Assembly (NCBI GenBank): GCA_017398585.1
Contig: JAFQFS010000094.1
Coordinates: 1-55,619 of the forward strand
DNA: 55,619 nucleotides
Direction of reading: 5' to 3'
Source of the DNA: Clostridia bacterium
GTDB taxonomy: Bacteria > Bacillota > Clostridia > Oscillospirales > CAG-272
Shown: positions 26,347-34,312 of the stretch, piece after piece
Numbering within the stretch: position 1 is the first letter of the stretch
How the letters are laid out: each line of letters begins with the position of its first letter
Translations under genes and position numbers: made by a program
Notes under the pieces: model-generated
Database searches by the model: none
Told to the model about the DNA's origin: nothing
What the model saw: the letters and a program-made list of their open reading frames with translations, nothing else

Positions 26347-27924
26347 ATGGAACAAGAACTTAACGAACTCCTTACCTCTCAGCTCGACCGTCTGTACCGT
26401 TTTGCGTACAACCGTCTGCACGACGAATCTGCGGCGGAGGATCTCACGCAGGACATTATTGAAGCAGCGATCCGTTCGTATCACCGGATCGACGATCCCG
26501 ACCGCCGCATTCCGTGGCTGTGGGGAATCGCACGGAACGTGTACCTGCGTGCGGTGTCCGCAAGGTCGCGCCGCGAAACGGCGTCGGAGACGGAAAACGT
26601 CATCACAATCATTGATTCCATGGGTGTCAGCTACGAGACACCTGAAACGAACCTGATCCGCCGCGAGGACTGTGCGAATCTTCGCCGCGCGGTGTCGTAC
26701 CTGTCAAAAATGTACCGCGATGTCTGCGTGATGTACTGGCTGGAAGAGAAGGACTACAACACCATTGCAGTGGAACTCGGGATCCCATTGTCCTCGGTGA
26801 AATGGCGGCTGAATCAGTCGAAAGTCAGACTGAAGGAGGAAATTATGAAAATGGACTATATGGAAAACGGATACCGCAGAGCGGTAAAACTGTGTTTTAA
26901 CATGGGCGGATACGTCGAATGGAGCGGAGAGCTCGGCAATTACGACGGCGCGGACCGTGCAACAGGCAATCTTCTCGCGCAGAACATCTGCATTTCCGCG
27001 TACGAAACGCCGAAAAACGTCACAGAGATCGCGGCGGACATCGGCTGTGCTGCGGACTATATTGAGGATTCCCTTGCGGAACTGGTGAAGTGTCAGTGCG
27101 TGAAGCAGACGAAGGACAGATATCGGACGATGTTCCCGATCTGGAGCCAGGAGGTGTACGATGACGTGTTCAAAAAGGGCTTTGAATTCTGTCTGTCCCG
27201 TGCGGACACGATCATCGACACGCTGTTTTCACTTGCGGATGAGATCAAAGCAGTGGGATTCACCGGCGCGGACAAACCGTTCGAAAAGCTGCTCCTGACG
27301 ATGCTGGTCATTCTGGGCCGCGAGACGGAAAACGACTTCTTCGATACGGCAAATCTGCCGTTCGAGAGCCACATCGAATCGGAAAAACGGTGGTATATTC
27401 TCGGATTCACCGGGCAGACAAGATATGAAAATTACTGTTTCGGCGTCAACAGCAGCGGCGGTCTGAACGGCGATCTTGTGGAATACTACATTGCTTCGGA
27501 GTTTACCAAAGATGCGCGTGCGTATAATCAGGATATGTTCCGCGCTTTTGACGGATTCTACCGTGCCGGAAAACAGCCGGACGATTATCTCTGTGCGAAA
27601 CTTGTGGAAAACGGCAAACTCCGCAAAACCGGCGATACCTACGAAATCATCGTCCCTGTCATCAGCCACGAACGCGGCGAATACGCAAAGCTCGTCGAAG
27701 TTCTCGCACCCGTCCGTGAACTCATCGCAGGACTTCAGAACGAACTGTACGCACGTTCCTGTGCACTCATGAAAAAATACATCCCGGATCACATTGCATC
27801 CCAGCGGACATTCTTCAACACCTACTGCGCCCACGGCGCGTGGGAAAATGCCGTTTTCAACCGCCTTGTCGAACGCGGCGTGAAAATCACGCAGGACATG
27901 GCAACCTGTTTCATCGTAAAGTAA
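26347..27924 (+). CDS. ECF-type sigma factor with a long C-terminal extension
   Basis: Residues 1-165 form an ECF sigma factor. Region 2 is LDRLYRFAYNRLHDESAAED...DPDRRIPWLWGIARNVY. Region 4 is LSKMYRDVCVMYWLEEKDYNTIAVELGIPLSSVKWRLNQSKVRLKEE. The remaining 360 residues (167-525) are not a recognised ECF appendage. They include a probable winged helix (about 215-262, YETPKNVTEIAADIGCAADY...) and an all-alpha/beta region without membrane helices. The start follows GAGGAA. An internal AAGGAGG (26833-26839) precedes an in-frame ATG at 26845, codon 167, exactly at the domain junction. The extension may be a fused, soluble sensor or anti-sigma module; that is inference. Confidence 0.8.
   Translation: MEQELNELLTSQLDRLYRFAYNRLHDESAAEDLTQDIIEAAIRSYHRIDDPDRRIPWLWGIARNVYLRAVSARSRRETASETENVITIIDSMGVSYETPETNLIRREDCANLRRAVSYLSKMYRDVCVMYWLEEKDYNTIAVELGIPLSSVKWRLNQSKVRLKEEIMKMDYMENGYRRAVKLCFNMGGYVEWSGELGNYDGADRATGNLLAQNICISAYETPKNVTEIAADIGCAADYIEDSLAELVKCQCVKQTKDRYRTMFPIWSQEVYDDVFKKGFEFCLSRADTIIDTLFSLADEIKAVGFTGADKPFEKLLLTMLVILGRETENDFFDTANLPFESHIESEKRWYILGFTGQTRYENYCFGVNSSGGLNGDLVEYYIASEFTKDARAYNQDMFRAFDGFYRAGKQPDDYLCAKLVENGKLRKTGDTYEIIVPVISHERGEYAKLVEVLAPVRELIAGLQNELYARSCALMKKYIPDHIASQRTFFNTYCAHGAWENAVFNRLVERGVKITQDMATCFIVK
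26833..26847 (+). promoter_or_regulatory. Internal ribosome-binding site and ATG at the sigma/extension junction
   Basis: AAGGAGG (26833-26839) is followed 5 nt later by ATG (26845-26847) in the reading frame of the fusion gene. It could start a separate product of about 360 residues holding only the C-terminal domain. The Shine-Dalgarno bases also encode Lys-Glu-Glu, so chance cannot be excluded. Confidence 0.5.
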
Positions 27925-27949
27925 AAATTATATTTTATCCCAGCCAAAA

Positions 27950-28022
27950 AAGTTTTTTGGAAGGGGACGAGACTTCCTGCGGAAGTCTTAGGGGGAACCT
28001 TTTTCCTTAAAAAAGGTTCCCC
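27950..28022 (+). repeat. Palindromic repeat family, single unit (arm then hairpin, with accessory hairpin)
   Basis: The arm AGTTTTTTGGAAGGGG is followed by an accessory hairpin GACTTCCTGCGGAAGTC and the core GGGGGAACCTTTTT / AAAAAGGTTCCCC. It lies downstream of the sigma-factor gene. Confidence 0.8.
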
Positions 28023-28135
28023 ACATTTTTTTACCTATATAAATTATCAAAAAATATTGATTTTGGGAACAGAATCAGTTAAAATAGGCATAGTAAGATG
28101 CCCTATTATCGACTTTACAAAATCAGAGGCTGTGT

Positions 28136-29092
28136 ATGAAAACGAGAATCCGGCGTATCCTGAAATTTGCGGCGGCGGTTCTGATCGCTCAGACGTTCGC
28201 CCTTCTGTTCCTGACCCCTGCGGGAATCGATTTTATGTTCCCACCCGTGGCGCGTGTGAATGCCGAAAAATTCTCGCCCGACAGCAATACCTATGCCGTC
28301 TACTACGACATTCGTGTGGAAGTTTCGCAGGCGGATCTTATCGTGGTCGGTATAGACCACGGTATTGCGGAAAGCTATGACCTGCTCGGGCATTTCACCC
28401 GTTTTGTCAAGCAGTACAACAATCTTTCCGCCGTCATGACGGATATGACCATCTCCCAGCAGAACGTTGCCCAGAATGTCTTCCTTCAGAACGAAGAAAA
28501 TCAGTTCATGAAGCGTATCACCATTCTGCAGGAACGCACCGGTATGTCCGTTGATTACTGCAACTACATCACGGAGCTGTTCCTCGTGAACCGGACGATG
28601 ACCGCCATCCGCAAGATGAACATTTATTCCTACGCCGCGCCGACTGCGGAAGAGTTCATTATGAACGCGGAAGAACTTAACGCCATGACCCAGGCCGAAC
28701 GCGTGATGAACTGCTATCACGCGACGGAGCGCTCCGCGCTCTGCGTTGTAGACTGCGAAGACCTCATGTACGGCAGCGAATTCCGTACCGGACTGGATAC
28801 CATTGCCGCAGAGGAAGGGCTGAACGTCATGTACCTGCAGGTGCAGTATGCCGGAAACTGCGCGGAAGGAGAAGGACATCCTGCCTACCGTTTTCCGGAT
28901 TACAACAGTGAGCCCACCATCTTTTTTGTGGATAACACAAAGGCGGACCGTTACTACCGGTATTACGCTGCCATTACCGATACGAACCGCAGCAAAATCG
29001 AGGATCCGCTGGATACCCGCTTTACCGATTATTACTTTGTTATCACGAACGGTACCCCCGCTGAATATGTAACCGATGAACAGGAACCATAA
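28136..29092 (+). CDS. Unknown exported or membrane-anchored protein
   Basis: This 318-residue protein was not recognised. An N-terminal hydrophobic helix after MKTRIRRILK (about 11-33) looks like a signal peptide or anchor, so the rest should be outside the membrane. The segment ADLIVVGIDHGIAESYDLL recalls the G-x-x-H-G strand-turn of erythromycin esterase/ChaN-like folds, but the match is weak. Cysteines are sparse. The start follows GAGG. It lies 12 bp before the GNAT gene, so the two (and the methyltransferase) probably form an operon. Confidence 0.65.
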   Translation: MKTRIRRILKFAAAVLIAQTFALLFLTPAGIDFMFPPVARVNAEKFSPDSNTYAVYYDIRVEVSQADLIVVGIDHGIAESYDLLGHFTRFVKQYNNLSAVMTDMTISQQNVAQNVFLQNEENQFMKRITILQERTGMSVDYCNYITELFLVNRTMTAIRKMNIYSYAAPTAEEFIMNAEELNAMTQAERVMNCYHATERSALCVVDCEDLMYGSEFRTGLDTIAAEEGLNVMYLQVQYAGNCAEGEGHPAYRFPDYNSEPTIFFVDNTKADRYYRYYAAITDTNRSKIEDPLDTRFTDYYFVITNGTPAEYVTDEQEP

Positions 29093-29104
29093 GGAGACTG
29101 AAGC

Positions 29105-29830
29105 ATGATCCGTCTGGAAGAAAAAGAACTTGAGGAACAGGTGATCGCCACCAACCACCACATCGCCGTTCCGTTTGAAATGAACCATATCGCCGGAGAG
29201 GGACTCGATCTCCTCGTTTACTCGTTCTGCGAAGCCGCCGCACGCGAATTCGAAGAAAAATTTGCGGATGATCCGACCTCGGAAGCGGCGCAGGCGTTTC
29301 TTTACGAAAAAATCACGCCCTTCATGCAGGAGCTGGAATACGACTGCGACGACGCGCTCGGCGTGATTTATTACGAATTCCACGCGGTACCGGGGGATGA
29401 GATCCTCGTGTCCGATCTTACGGACTGCGAACTCGTCGATGACCTGACCGGCGAAGTGTTTGAGAATCTCCCGCTCGACGAATTCGAATTCCTCGAAACC
29501 GATCCGTGCGATAAAATGGCGATCCTCCGCCGTGACGGAAAGGTTGTCTGCTATGCCGGACTGAACGACGTCTGCGAGGACGACGGGCTGTACGAGATTA
29601 CCGTCGAATGTGAGGAAGACTACCGCGGAAACGGCTACGCGAAAGCGTGCGTTGCGCTTCTTACCCGCCACATTCTCGACCACGGCGAGAGTGTGAAGTA
29701 CGTGTGTACGAGCGACAATGCCGCATCCATACGGACGGCGAAGGCAGTCGGTTTCCGGGATTACAAAACCTGTATGCCGTTCGTCTGCTACAAAATCACG
29801 GACGAGGACGAAGAAGATGCCGAAGACTGA
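29105..29830 (+). CDS. GNAT family N-acetyltransferase with an acidic N-terminal domain
   Basis: The C-terminal 100 residues form a GNAT domain: KVVCYAGLNDVCED (strand pair), LYEITVECEEDYRGNGYAKACVALL (strand 4 and the acetyl-CoA loop R-G-N-G-Y-A) and NAASIRTAKAVGFRDYKT. The N-terminal 130 residues are acidic and not recognised. The substrate is unknown. The start follows AAGGAG. The end overlaps the methyltransferase by 14 nt. Confidence 0.85.
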   Translation: MIRLEEKELEEQVIATNHHIAVPFEMNHIAGEGLDLLVYSFCEAAAREFEEKFADDPTSEAAQAFLYEKITPFMQELEYDCDDALGVIYYEFHAVPGDEILVSDLTDCELVDDLTGEVFENLPLDEFEFLETDPCDKMAILRRDGKVVCYAGLNDVCEDDGLYEITVECEEDYRGNGYAKACVALLTRHILDHGESVKYVCTSDNAASIRTAKAVGFRDYKTCMPFVCYKITDEDEEDAED

Positions 29831-30425
29831 CGTCAGCATCCACTACGATCTTCTGCTCGCAGAGGGACAGGATCCGGTACGTGATCCCGCGCCTCTTCGT
29901 GCCTACATGGACAAATGGGACGGGAAGCCCTTCCTTGATGCCCTTCAGCTGTCGCCGGAAAAAACGGTGCTGGAGATCGGTGTCGGAACGGGACGTCTCG
30001 CGGTACGTACCGCGCCGTTCTGCAAAGAATTTGTCGGGATCGACCTTTCCTCCGATACGGTCTACCGTGCGGCGCAGAATCTGCTGGGCTTTCCGAAGTT
30101 GAAGGCGAACGTGATCTGCGGCGATTTCCTGGAGTACGATTTTGCACAGAAGTTTGACGTTATCTATTCTTCGCTGACGTTCATGCATATCGAAAACAAA
30201 CAGTCCGCAATCGGTAAGGTTGCCTCTCTGCTGAAGAAAAACGGACGGTTCGTCCTGTCAATCGACAAAAATCCGTCCGAGTATATTGATTTCGGAACAC
30301 GAAAACTAAAAATCTATCCCGATACGCCGGGACATATCCGGTCTTGTATCGAACACGCAGGACTCACATTTACGGAACAATTTGAAACAGAATTTGCGTA
30401 CATAATCGCCGCACAGTCTCCGTAA
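29817..30425 (+). CDS. Class I SAM-dependent methyltransferase
   Basis: This 202-residue protein has the SAM-binding motif VLEIGVGTGRLAVRTAP (motif I), FVGIDLSSDTV (motif II acidic residue), VICGDFLEYDF and VIYSSLTFMHI (motif IV region). The target is unknown. The start at 29817 overlaps the GNAT gene in another frame; a longer reading from 29718 would add residues without homology. Confidence 0.88.
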   Translation: MPKTDVSIHYDLLLAEGQDPVRDPAPLRAYMDKWDGKPFLDALQLSPEKTVLEIGVGTGRLAVRTAPFCKEFVGIDLSSDTVYRAAQNLLGFPKLKANVICGDFLEYDFAQKFDVIYSSLTFMHIENKQSAIGKVASLLKKNGRFVLSIDKNPSEYIDFGTRKLKIYPDTPGHIRSCIEHAGLTFTEQFETEFAYIIAAQSP

Positions 30426-30435
30426 ATATATCTGT

Positions 30436-30490
30436 TCAAAGCTTTTTGAAAGGGGTCCGGGGAAAACTTTTTCCCGAAAAAGTTTTCCCC
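30436..30490 (+). repeat. Palindromic repeat family, single unit (arm then hairpin)
   Basis: The arm CAAAGCTTTTTGAAAGGGG is followed by CCGGGGAAAACTTTTT / AAAAAGTTTTCCCCGG. It fills the gap between the methyltransferase and the NFACT gene, ending 20 bp before the NFACT start. Confidence 0.85.
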
Positions 30491-30510
30491 GGGAAACAAC
30501 ATTTTATAAT

Positions 30511-32274
30511 ATGGCCTACGATGCTGGTATGCTCCGGTTTGTCATCCATGAGATGAATGAGAAGCTGACAAACGGGAAAGTAGATAAAATTTATCAGCCG
30601 TCGCGCGACGAAGCGGTCTTCGTCATCCGGTGCGGCGGCGAAGAACACCGACTTCACATCAACGCCGGCGGCGGTGCGCGGATGAACCTCACCTCCATCA
30701 AGCCGGAAAATCCGGCGACGCCGCCGATGTTCTGCATGATGCTCCGCAAGCACTTCCAGGGTGCCAGATTCGCGGGCGTCACACAGCTTGGCTTTGAACG
30801 TGCCGCGCGGATCACGTTCGACACCCACGACGACCTCGGCTTCGCGACGCAGAAGCATGTTATCTGCGAACTGATGGGACGGTTTTCGAACATCATTATC
30901 ACCAACGCCGACGACAAGATCATCGGCGTGCTCAAGTCTATCGATTTCACGACGAGTGAAAAGCGTCAGGTCCTCTCCGGTATGACATACGAACTCCCGC
31001 CGAAGCAGGACAAATACGATCCCCTCGATGACGGGGTGGACGAACGTTTCTTCAAGAAGCTCGCGGCGGCCGCAGAACCGGACAAGTCCGCGGAAAAGTT
31101 CATCATGGCGAATTTCGCCGGCATTTCTCCGCTGATCGCACGTGAAATCGTTTTCCGTGCCGCCGGACGTGTCGATGCGACCATGCACGACGCGGCGCGT
31201 GACCTCTGGCGCATGTTTGATTCCACGATCACGAACATCCGAAACTGCGAGGGCACGCCCTGTATTATCCGCGACGAACACGGCATCCCCGCCGAATACG
31301 CGTTCATGGAGATCCGTCAGTACGGACGTACTATGACGACGGAAAACATGGAGACTTTCGGCGAACTGATCGATGAATATTTCGGAGAACGCAGCCGGAA
31401 CGAACGCCTTCACCGCCGTGCCGCCGACATTTTCAAGCTGCTCTCCAACGCGGAAACGCGTATCACAAAGAAAATCGGTCTCCAGAAGGACGAACTTGCC
31501 GCCTGTGAGGACGGCGAAAAATTCCGTCTCTGGGGAGACCTCATTACCGCAAATATCTACCGTCTCAAGCGCGGTTTGACCGAATGTCAGGTGCAGAATT
31601 ACATGAGCGAGGACTACGAAACCATCACGATCCCGCTCGACAAACGCCTGTCTCCGTCTGCGAACGCGCAGGTTTACTATAAGAAATACAACAAATCCAA
31701 GGCTGCGAAGGTTCACCTTGCCGAACAGATCGAAGCTGCCGAAGAGGAACTGGTTTACGTTTACTCCGTTCTCGACGCGCTGTCCCGTGCGGAAGGAGAA
31801 AAGGAACTGTCGGAGATCCGTGCGGAGCTGTATCACAGCGGGTATGCCTCCAAGATGAAGAACTACACGGAAAAGAAGCAGACCGCGCCGTCGATCGCAA
31901 AATACGAAACGAGCGAGGGCTACACCGTCCTCTGCGGCCGCAATAACATTGCGAACGACTACCTCACGACCAAGCTCGCCGACCGTTCGGACTGGTGGTT
32001 CCACGTTAAGAACCAGCCCGGCTCGCACGTTGTTCTTGTGGAAAAGGACGGCGAAGACGAACCGACCGAACGTGCCTTCACGGAGGCGGCGGAAATCGCC
32101 GCGTACAACTCCAAAGCGCGCGGCGGCGTTATGATCCCTGTGGACTACATGAAGGTTTCGAAGGTCAAGAAGCCGGCAGGTGCGAAGCCCGGTCTGGTCG
32201 TTTACACGACCAACTGGACCGCATACGTGACGCCGGACGAGGAGCGGATTGAAAAAATGAAGAGGAAAAACTGA
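30511..32274 (+). CDS. rqcH: NFACT family protein, RqcH (Rqc2 homologue)
   Basis: RqcH binds stalled 50S-peptidyl-tRNA complexes and adds alanine tails that target the nascent chain for degradation. The N-terminal NFACT-N domain has IHEMNEKLTNGKVDKIYQPS, PPMFCMMLRKHF and ELMGRFSNIIIT. A helix-hairpin-helix and coiled-coil middle follow. The C-terminal NFACT-R domain has YTVLCGRNNIANDYLTTK and DWWFHVKNQPGSHVVL. Length is 587 residues. The start is fixed by homology, yet no Shine-Dalgarno sequence precedes it and the sequence before ATG is a TATAAT. The neighbouring repeat may have displaced the original leader. Confidence 0.93.
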   Translation: MAYDAGMLRFVIHEMNEKLTNGKVDKIYQPSRDEAVFVIRCGGEEHRLHINAGGGARMNLTSIKPENPATPPMFCMMLRKHFQGARFAGVTQLGFERAARITFDTHDDLGFATQKHVICELMGRFSNIIITNADDKIIGVLKSIDFTTSEKRQVLSGMTYELPPKQDKYDPLDDGVDERFFKKLAAAAEPDKSAEKFIMANFAGISPLIAREIVFRAAGRVDATMHDAARDLWRMFDSTITNIRNCEGTPCIIRDEHGIPAEYAFMEIRQYGRTMTTENMETFGELIDEYFGERSRNERLHRRAADIFKLLSNAETRITKKIGLQKDELAACEDGEKFRLWGDLITANIYRLKRGLTECQVQNYMSEDYETITIPLDKRLSPSANAQVYYKKYNKSKAAKVHLAEQIEAAEEELVYVYSVLDALSRAEGEKELSEIRAELYHSGYASKMKNYTEKKQTAPSIAKYETSEGYTVLCGRNNIANDYLTTKLADRSDWWFHVKNQPGSHVVLVEKDGEDEPTERAFTEAAEIAAYNSKARGGVMIPVDYMKVSKVKKPAGAKPGLVVYTTNWTAYVTPDEERIEKMKRKN

Positions 32275-32295
32275 CCGATACAGGAGGTTTCGGAT

Positions 32296-33060
32296 ATGAC
32301 AAAGTTCAATTACAAACACCCCGTCACCATCGCAGGTCATCGCGGCGACCCGAAAGCGGTTCCGGAAAACACGCTCGCGTCGTTCAAATCGTCCATTGAG
32401 AAGGGCGCGGATATGGTGGAACTCGACGTTCATATGACAATGGACGGCGAGATCATTGTCATGCACGACGCGACCGTCGACCGCACGACGAACGGCACCG
32501 GCCGCATCAGCGACATGACGCTGGCGGAACTGAAGGCGCTGTCCGCGGGAACGTATGAGGGAAAGTCCCTGGAGGTACCGACCTTCCGCGAATTCTGCGA
32601 ACTGGTGAAGCCGTACGATGTGCTCATCAACGTGGAATTCAAGGATTATTTTGACACGCACGGGGAAGAATTTTCGCATGAAAGCATGGTCAGAACCGTG
32701 GACATCATCGAAGAATTCGATCTGTCCGACCGTGTTGTGATGAACAGCTTTGATGCACACGTTCTGAAGAAACTCGCAGAAATGAACGGCGGAAAGTACC
32801 GTACGCACGGCTTCTACCCGTACAGCATCATGCGCAACGTGGAATCCGACCCCACGGAATATCTGTACTGCGCGTGCATGTTCGATTACAGCGCGGAAAA
32901 CGCACAGTTCCTGAAGGATCACGGCATCGAGGTATGGCTCGGTGCGGGCGTTGTCACGAAGGAACAGTTTGAAACCGGGATCGGCCTCGGCGCGGTCCTC
33001 TTTACCACGAATGACACTGCCGAAGCGCTGCGCATCTGCGGCGAACTCGGTGTCAGATAA
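32296..33060 (+). CDS. ugpQ: Glycerophosphodiester phosphodiesterase
   Basis: This enzyme hydrolyses glycerophosphodiesters to glycerol-3-phosphate and an alcohol. The TIM-barrel signatures are AGHRGDPKAVPENTLASF (catalytic His and Arg), MVELDVHMTMDGEIIVMHD (metal ligands Glu, Asp and His) and VLINVEFKD. The C-terminal strand GIEVWLGAGVVTKEQ replaces the usual vWTVN sequence. It has 254 residues and no signal peptide, so it is cytoplasmic. The start follows AGGAGG, 21 bp after rqcH. Confidence 0.93.
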   Translation: MTKFNYKHPVTIAGHRGDPKAVPENTLASFKSSIEKGADMVELDVHMTMDGEIIVMHDATVDRTTNGTGRISDMTLAELKALSAGTYEGKSLEVPTFREFCELVKPYDVLINVEFKDYFDTHGEEFSHESMVRTVDIIEEFDLSDRVVMNSFDAHVLKKLAEMNGGKYRTHGFYPYSIMRNVESDPTEYLYCACMFDYSAENAQFLKDHGIEVWLGAGVVTKEQFETGIGLGAVLFTTNDTAEALRICGELGVR

Positions 33061-33072
33061 AAGTAAATCATT

Positions 33073-33254
33073 GGGGAAAACTTTTTTGAAAAAAAGTTTT
33101 CCCCAAGCCCCTTTCAAAAAACTTTATACTGGATAGGACAATTTAGTTTGTGCAGACTTTTTGTGGGTTTTGCATAATATTTCGTTTATCTTTTTGTTTG
33201 AAAGTTTTTGAGGTGGGGTTTGGGGAGGAACTTTTTTCAAAAAGTTCCTCCCCA
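33073..33254. repeat. Palindromic repeat family, composite element
   Basis: The left unit is GGGGAAAACTTTTTT / AAAAAGTTTTCCCC with arm AGCCCCTTTCAAAAAACTTT. The right unit is GAAAGTTTTTGAGGTGGGG with GGGGAGGAACTTTTTT / AAAAAGTTCCTCCCC. The centre is about 70 bp and diverged. It lies between two same-strand genes. Confidence 0.85.
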
Positions 33255-33342
33255 ATAAAAAAACTCCAAAACAGTCTCAAGGAGACGGGAAGGGAATAGC
33301 TCCGGAAACTGCAGAAATTCGGTCCGGAGCGAGCTTACAATT

Positions 33343-34065
33343 ATGAACAAGAAAGTATTTGCCTTTGACCTTGACGGAACGCTGACCGAACACCGCACGT
33401 GGATCACGGATGAAAACCTCGCGGTTCTTCAGGAACTGAAGGATCTCGGCGTGCGCATCGTCATCACGGGTGCGGGACAGGCGACAAGAATTTTCCGTCA
33501 GCTGCGGGAATTCCCGGTCGACATCATCGGGAACTACGGGATGCAGTATTCGGTTTACAGCGAAGCGACCGGCGAACTGAAGGTCGTACGCGACATCGTA
33601 CTGCCGTGTGAAAAGGAATCCGTGGCAGAACGTGCGGCGGCGCTCCGCGAGAAATACGGTTTCACGGAATTCACCGGCGAACACGTCGAATTCCATCCGT
33701 CGGGATGCGTGACCATTCCGCTGCTTGGCACAAAGGCAGATATTTCCGATAAGCTGGCATTCGACCCTGACCGCGCCAAGAGACGCGCGATCTACGACGA
33801 AGTCGTAGCGATGTTCCCGGAATACACGGTCTTTGTCGGCGGTTCTTCTTCCTTCGACATGGCACCGGCACCTTACAACAAGTATTACGCTCTTGACCTC
33901 CTCTGCCGGGAAGAAGGCTACACCCACGAAGACATCGTCTACATCGGCGATGACTACGGCACCGGCGGCAATGACGAATCCGTCTACAAATCCGACATCG
34001 ACTTCCTCACCATCGACCGCTACACCGATCTCCCGGAGATCATACATAATTATCTGAATAAGTAA
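33343..34065 (+). CDS. HAD-IIB hydrolase resembling eukaryotic-type phosphomannomutase
   Basis: HAD motif I is FAFDLDGTLTE (nucleophile Asp and acid Asp). Motif II lies in IVITGAGQAT. The C-terminal half carries FVGGSSSFDMAPAPYNKYYAL and YIGDDYGTGGNDESVY. These correspond to the GGxxSFDVFPxGWDKxYCL and FGDxTxxGGND stretches of eukaryotic PMM. Residue GNYGMQYSVY replaces the PMM ENG loop. It could be a sugar-phosphate phosphatase or mutase (240 residues); the activity is not decidable here. No strong Shine-Dalgarno site is seen at the start. Confidence 0.8.
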   Translation: MNKKVFAFDLDGTLTEHRTWITDENLAVLQELKDLGVRIVITGAGQATRIFRQLREFPVDIIGNYGMQYSVYSEATGELKVVRDIVLPCEKESVAERAAALREKYGFTEFTGEHVEFHPSGCVTIPLLGTKADISDKLAFDPDRAKRRAIYDEVVAMFPEYTVFVGGSSSFDMAPAPYNKYYALDLLCREEGYTHEDIVYIGDDYGTGGNDESVYKSDIDFLTIDRYTDLPEIIHNYLNK

Positions 34066-34072
34066 AAGAATC

Positions 34073-34312
34073 GGGGAAAACTTTTTTGAAAAAAAGTTTT
34101 CCCCGAACCCCTTTCAAAAAACTTTATACTATGAAAGAAGACGAAGTAAGTGCAGAGCGTTTGAAAACGTGATTTTATAAGCTGAACAAAATCAAGGTAT
34201 TCCAAATCTGCACCAAACCTTATCAACACAATAGTCTGAAAGTTTTTGAAGAGGGGTTCGGACGAGATTTGCTTCGCAAACTCGGAAACTTTTTTCAAAA
34301 AGTTTCTCCCCG
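34073..34312. repeat. Palindromic repeat family, composite element between convergent genes
   Basis: The left unit is GGGGAAAACTTTTTT / AAAAAGTTTTCCCC with arm GAACCCCTTTCAAAAAACTTT. The right unit is GAAAGTTTTTGAAGAGGGG with accessory hairpin ACGAGATTTGCTTCGCAAACTC and core GGAAACTTTTTT / AAAAAGTTTCTCCCC. The centre holds AGTGCAGAG and CAAATCTGCACC. Its right end (34295-34312) encodes the last residues and stop codon of the minus-strand nudix gene. Confidence 0.85.

Noticed and set aside
26222-26656. Plus-strand frame overlapping the start of the sigma-factor gene
   Set aside because: Its ATG falls within the -10 box of the likely promoter, it has no ribosome-binding site, and it continues out of frame through conserved sigma codons.
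30505-30510. TATAAT directly before the rqcH start as a promoter for leaderless mRNA
   Set aside because: A -10 box touching the start codon would place transcription initiation inside the gene, and no -35 box is seen.
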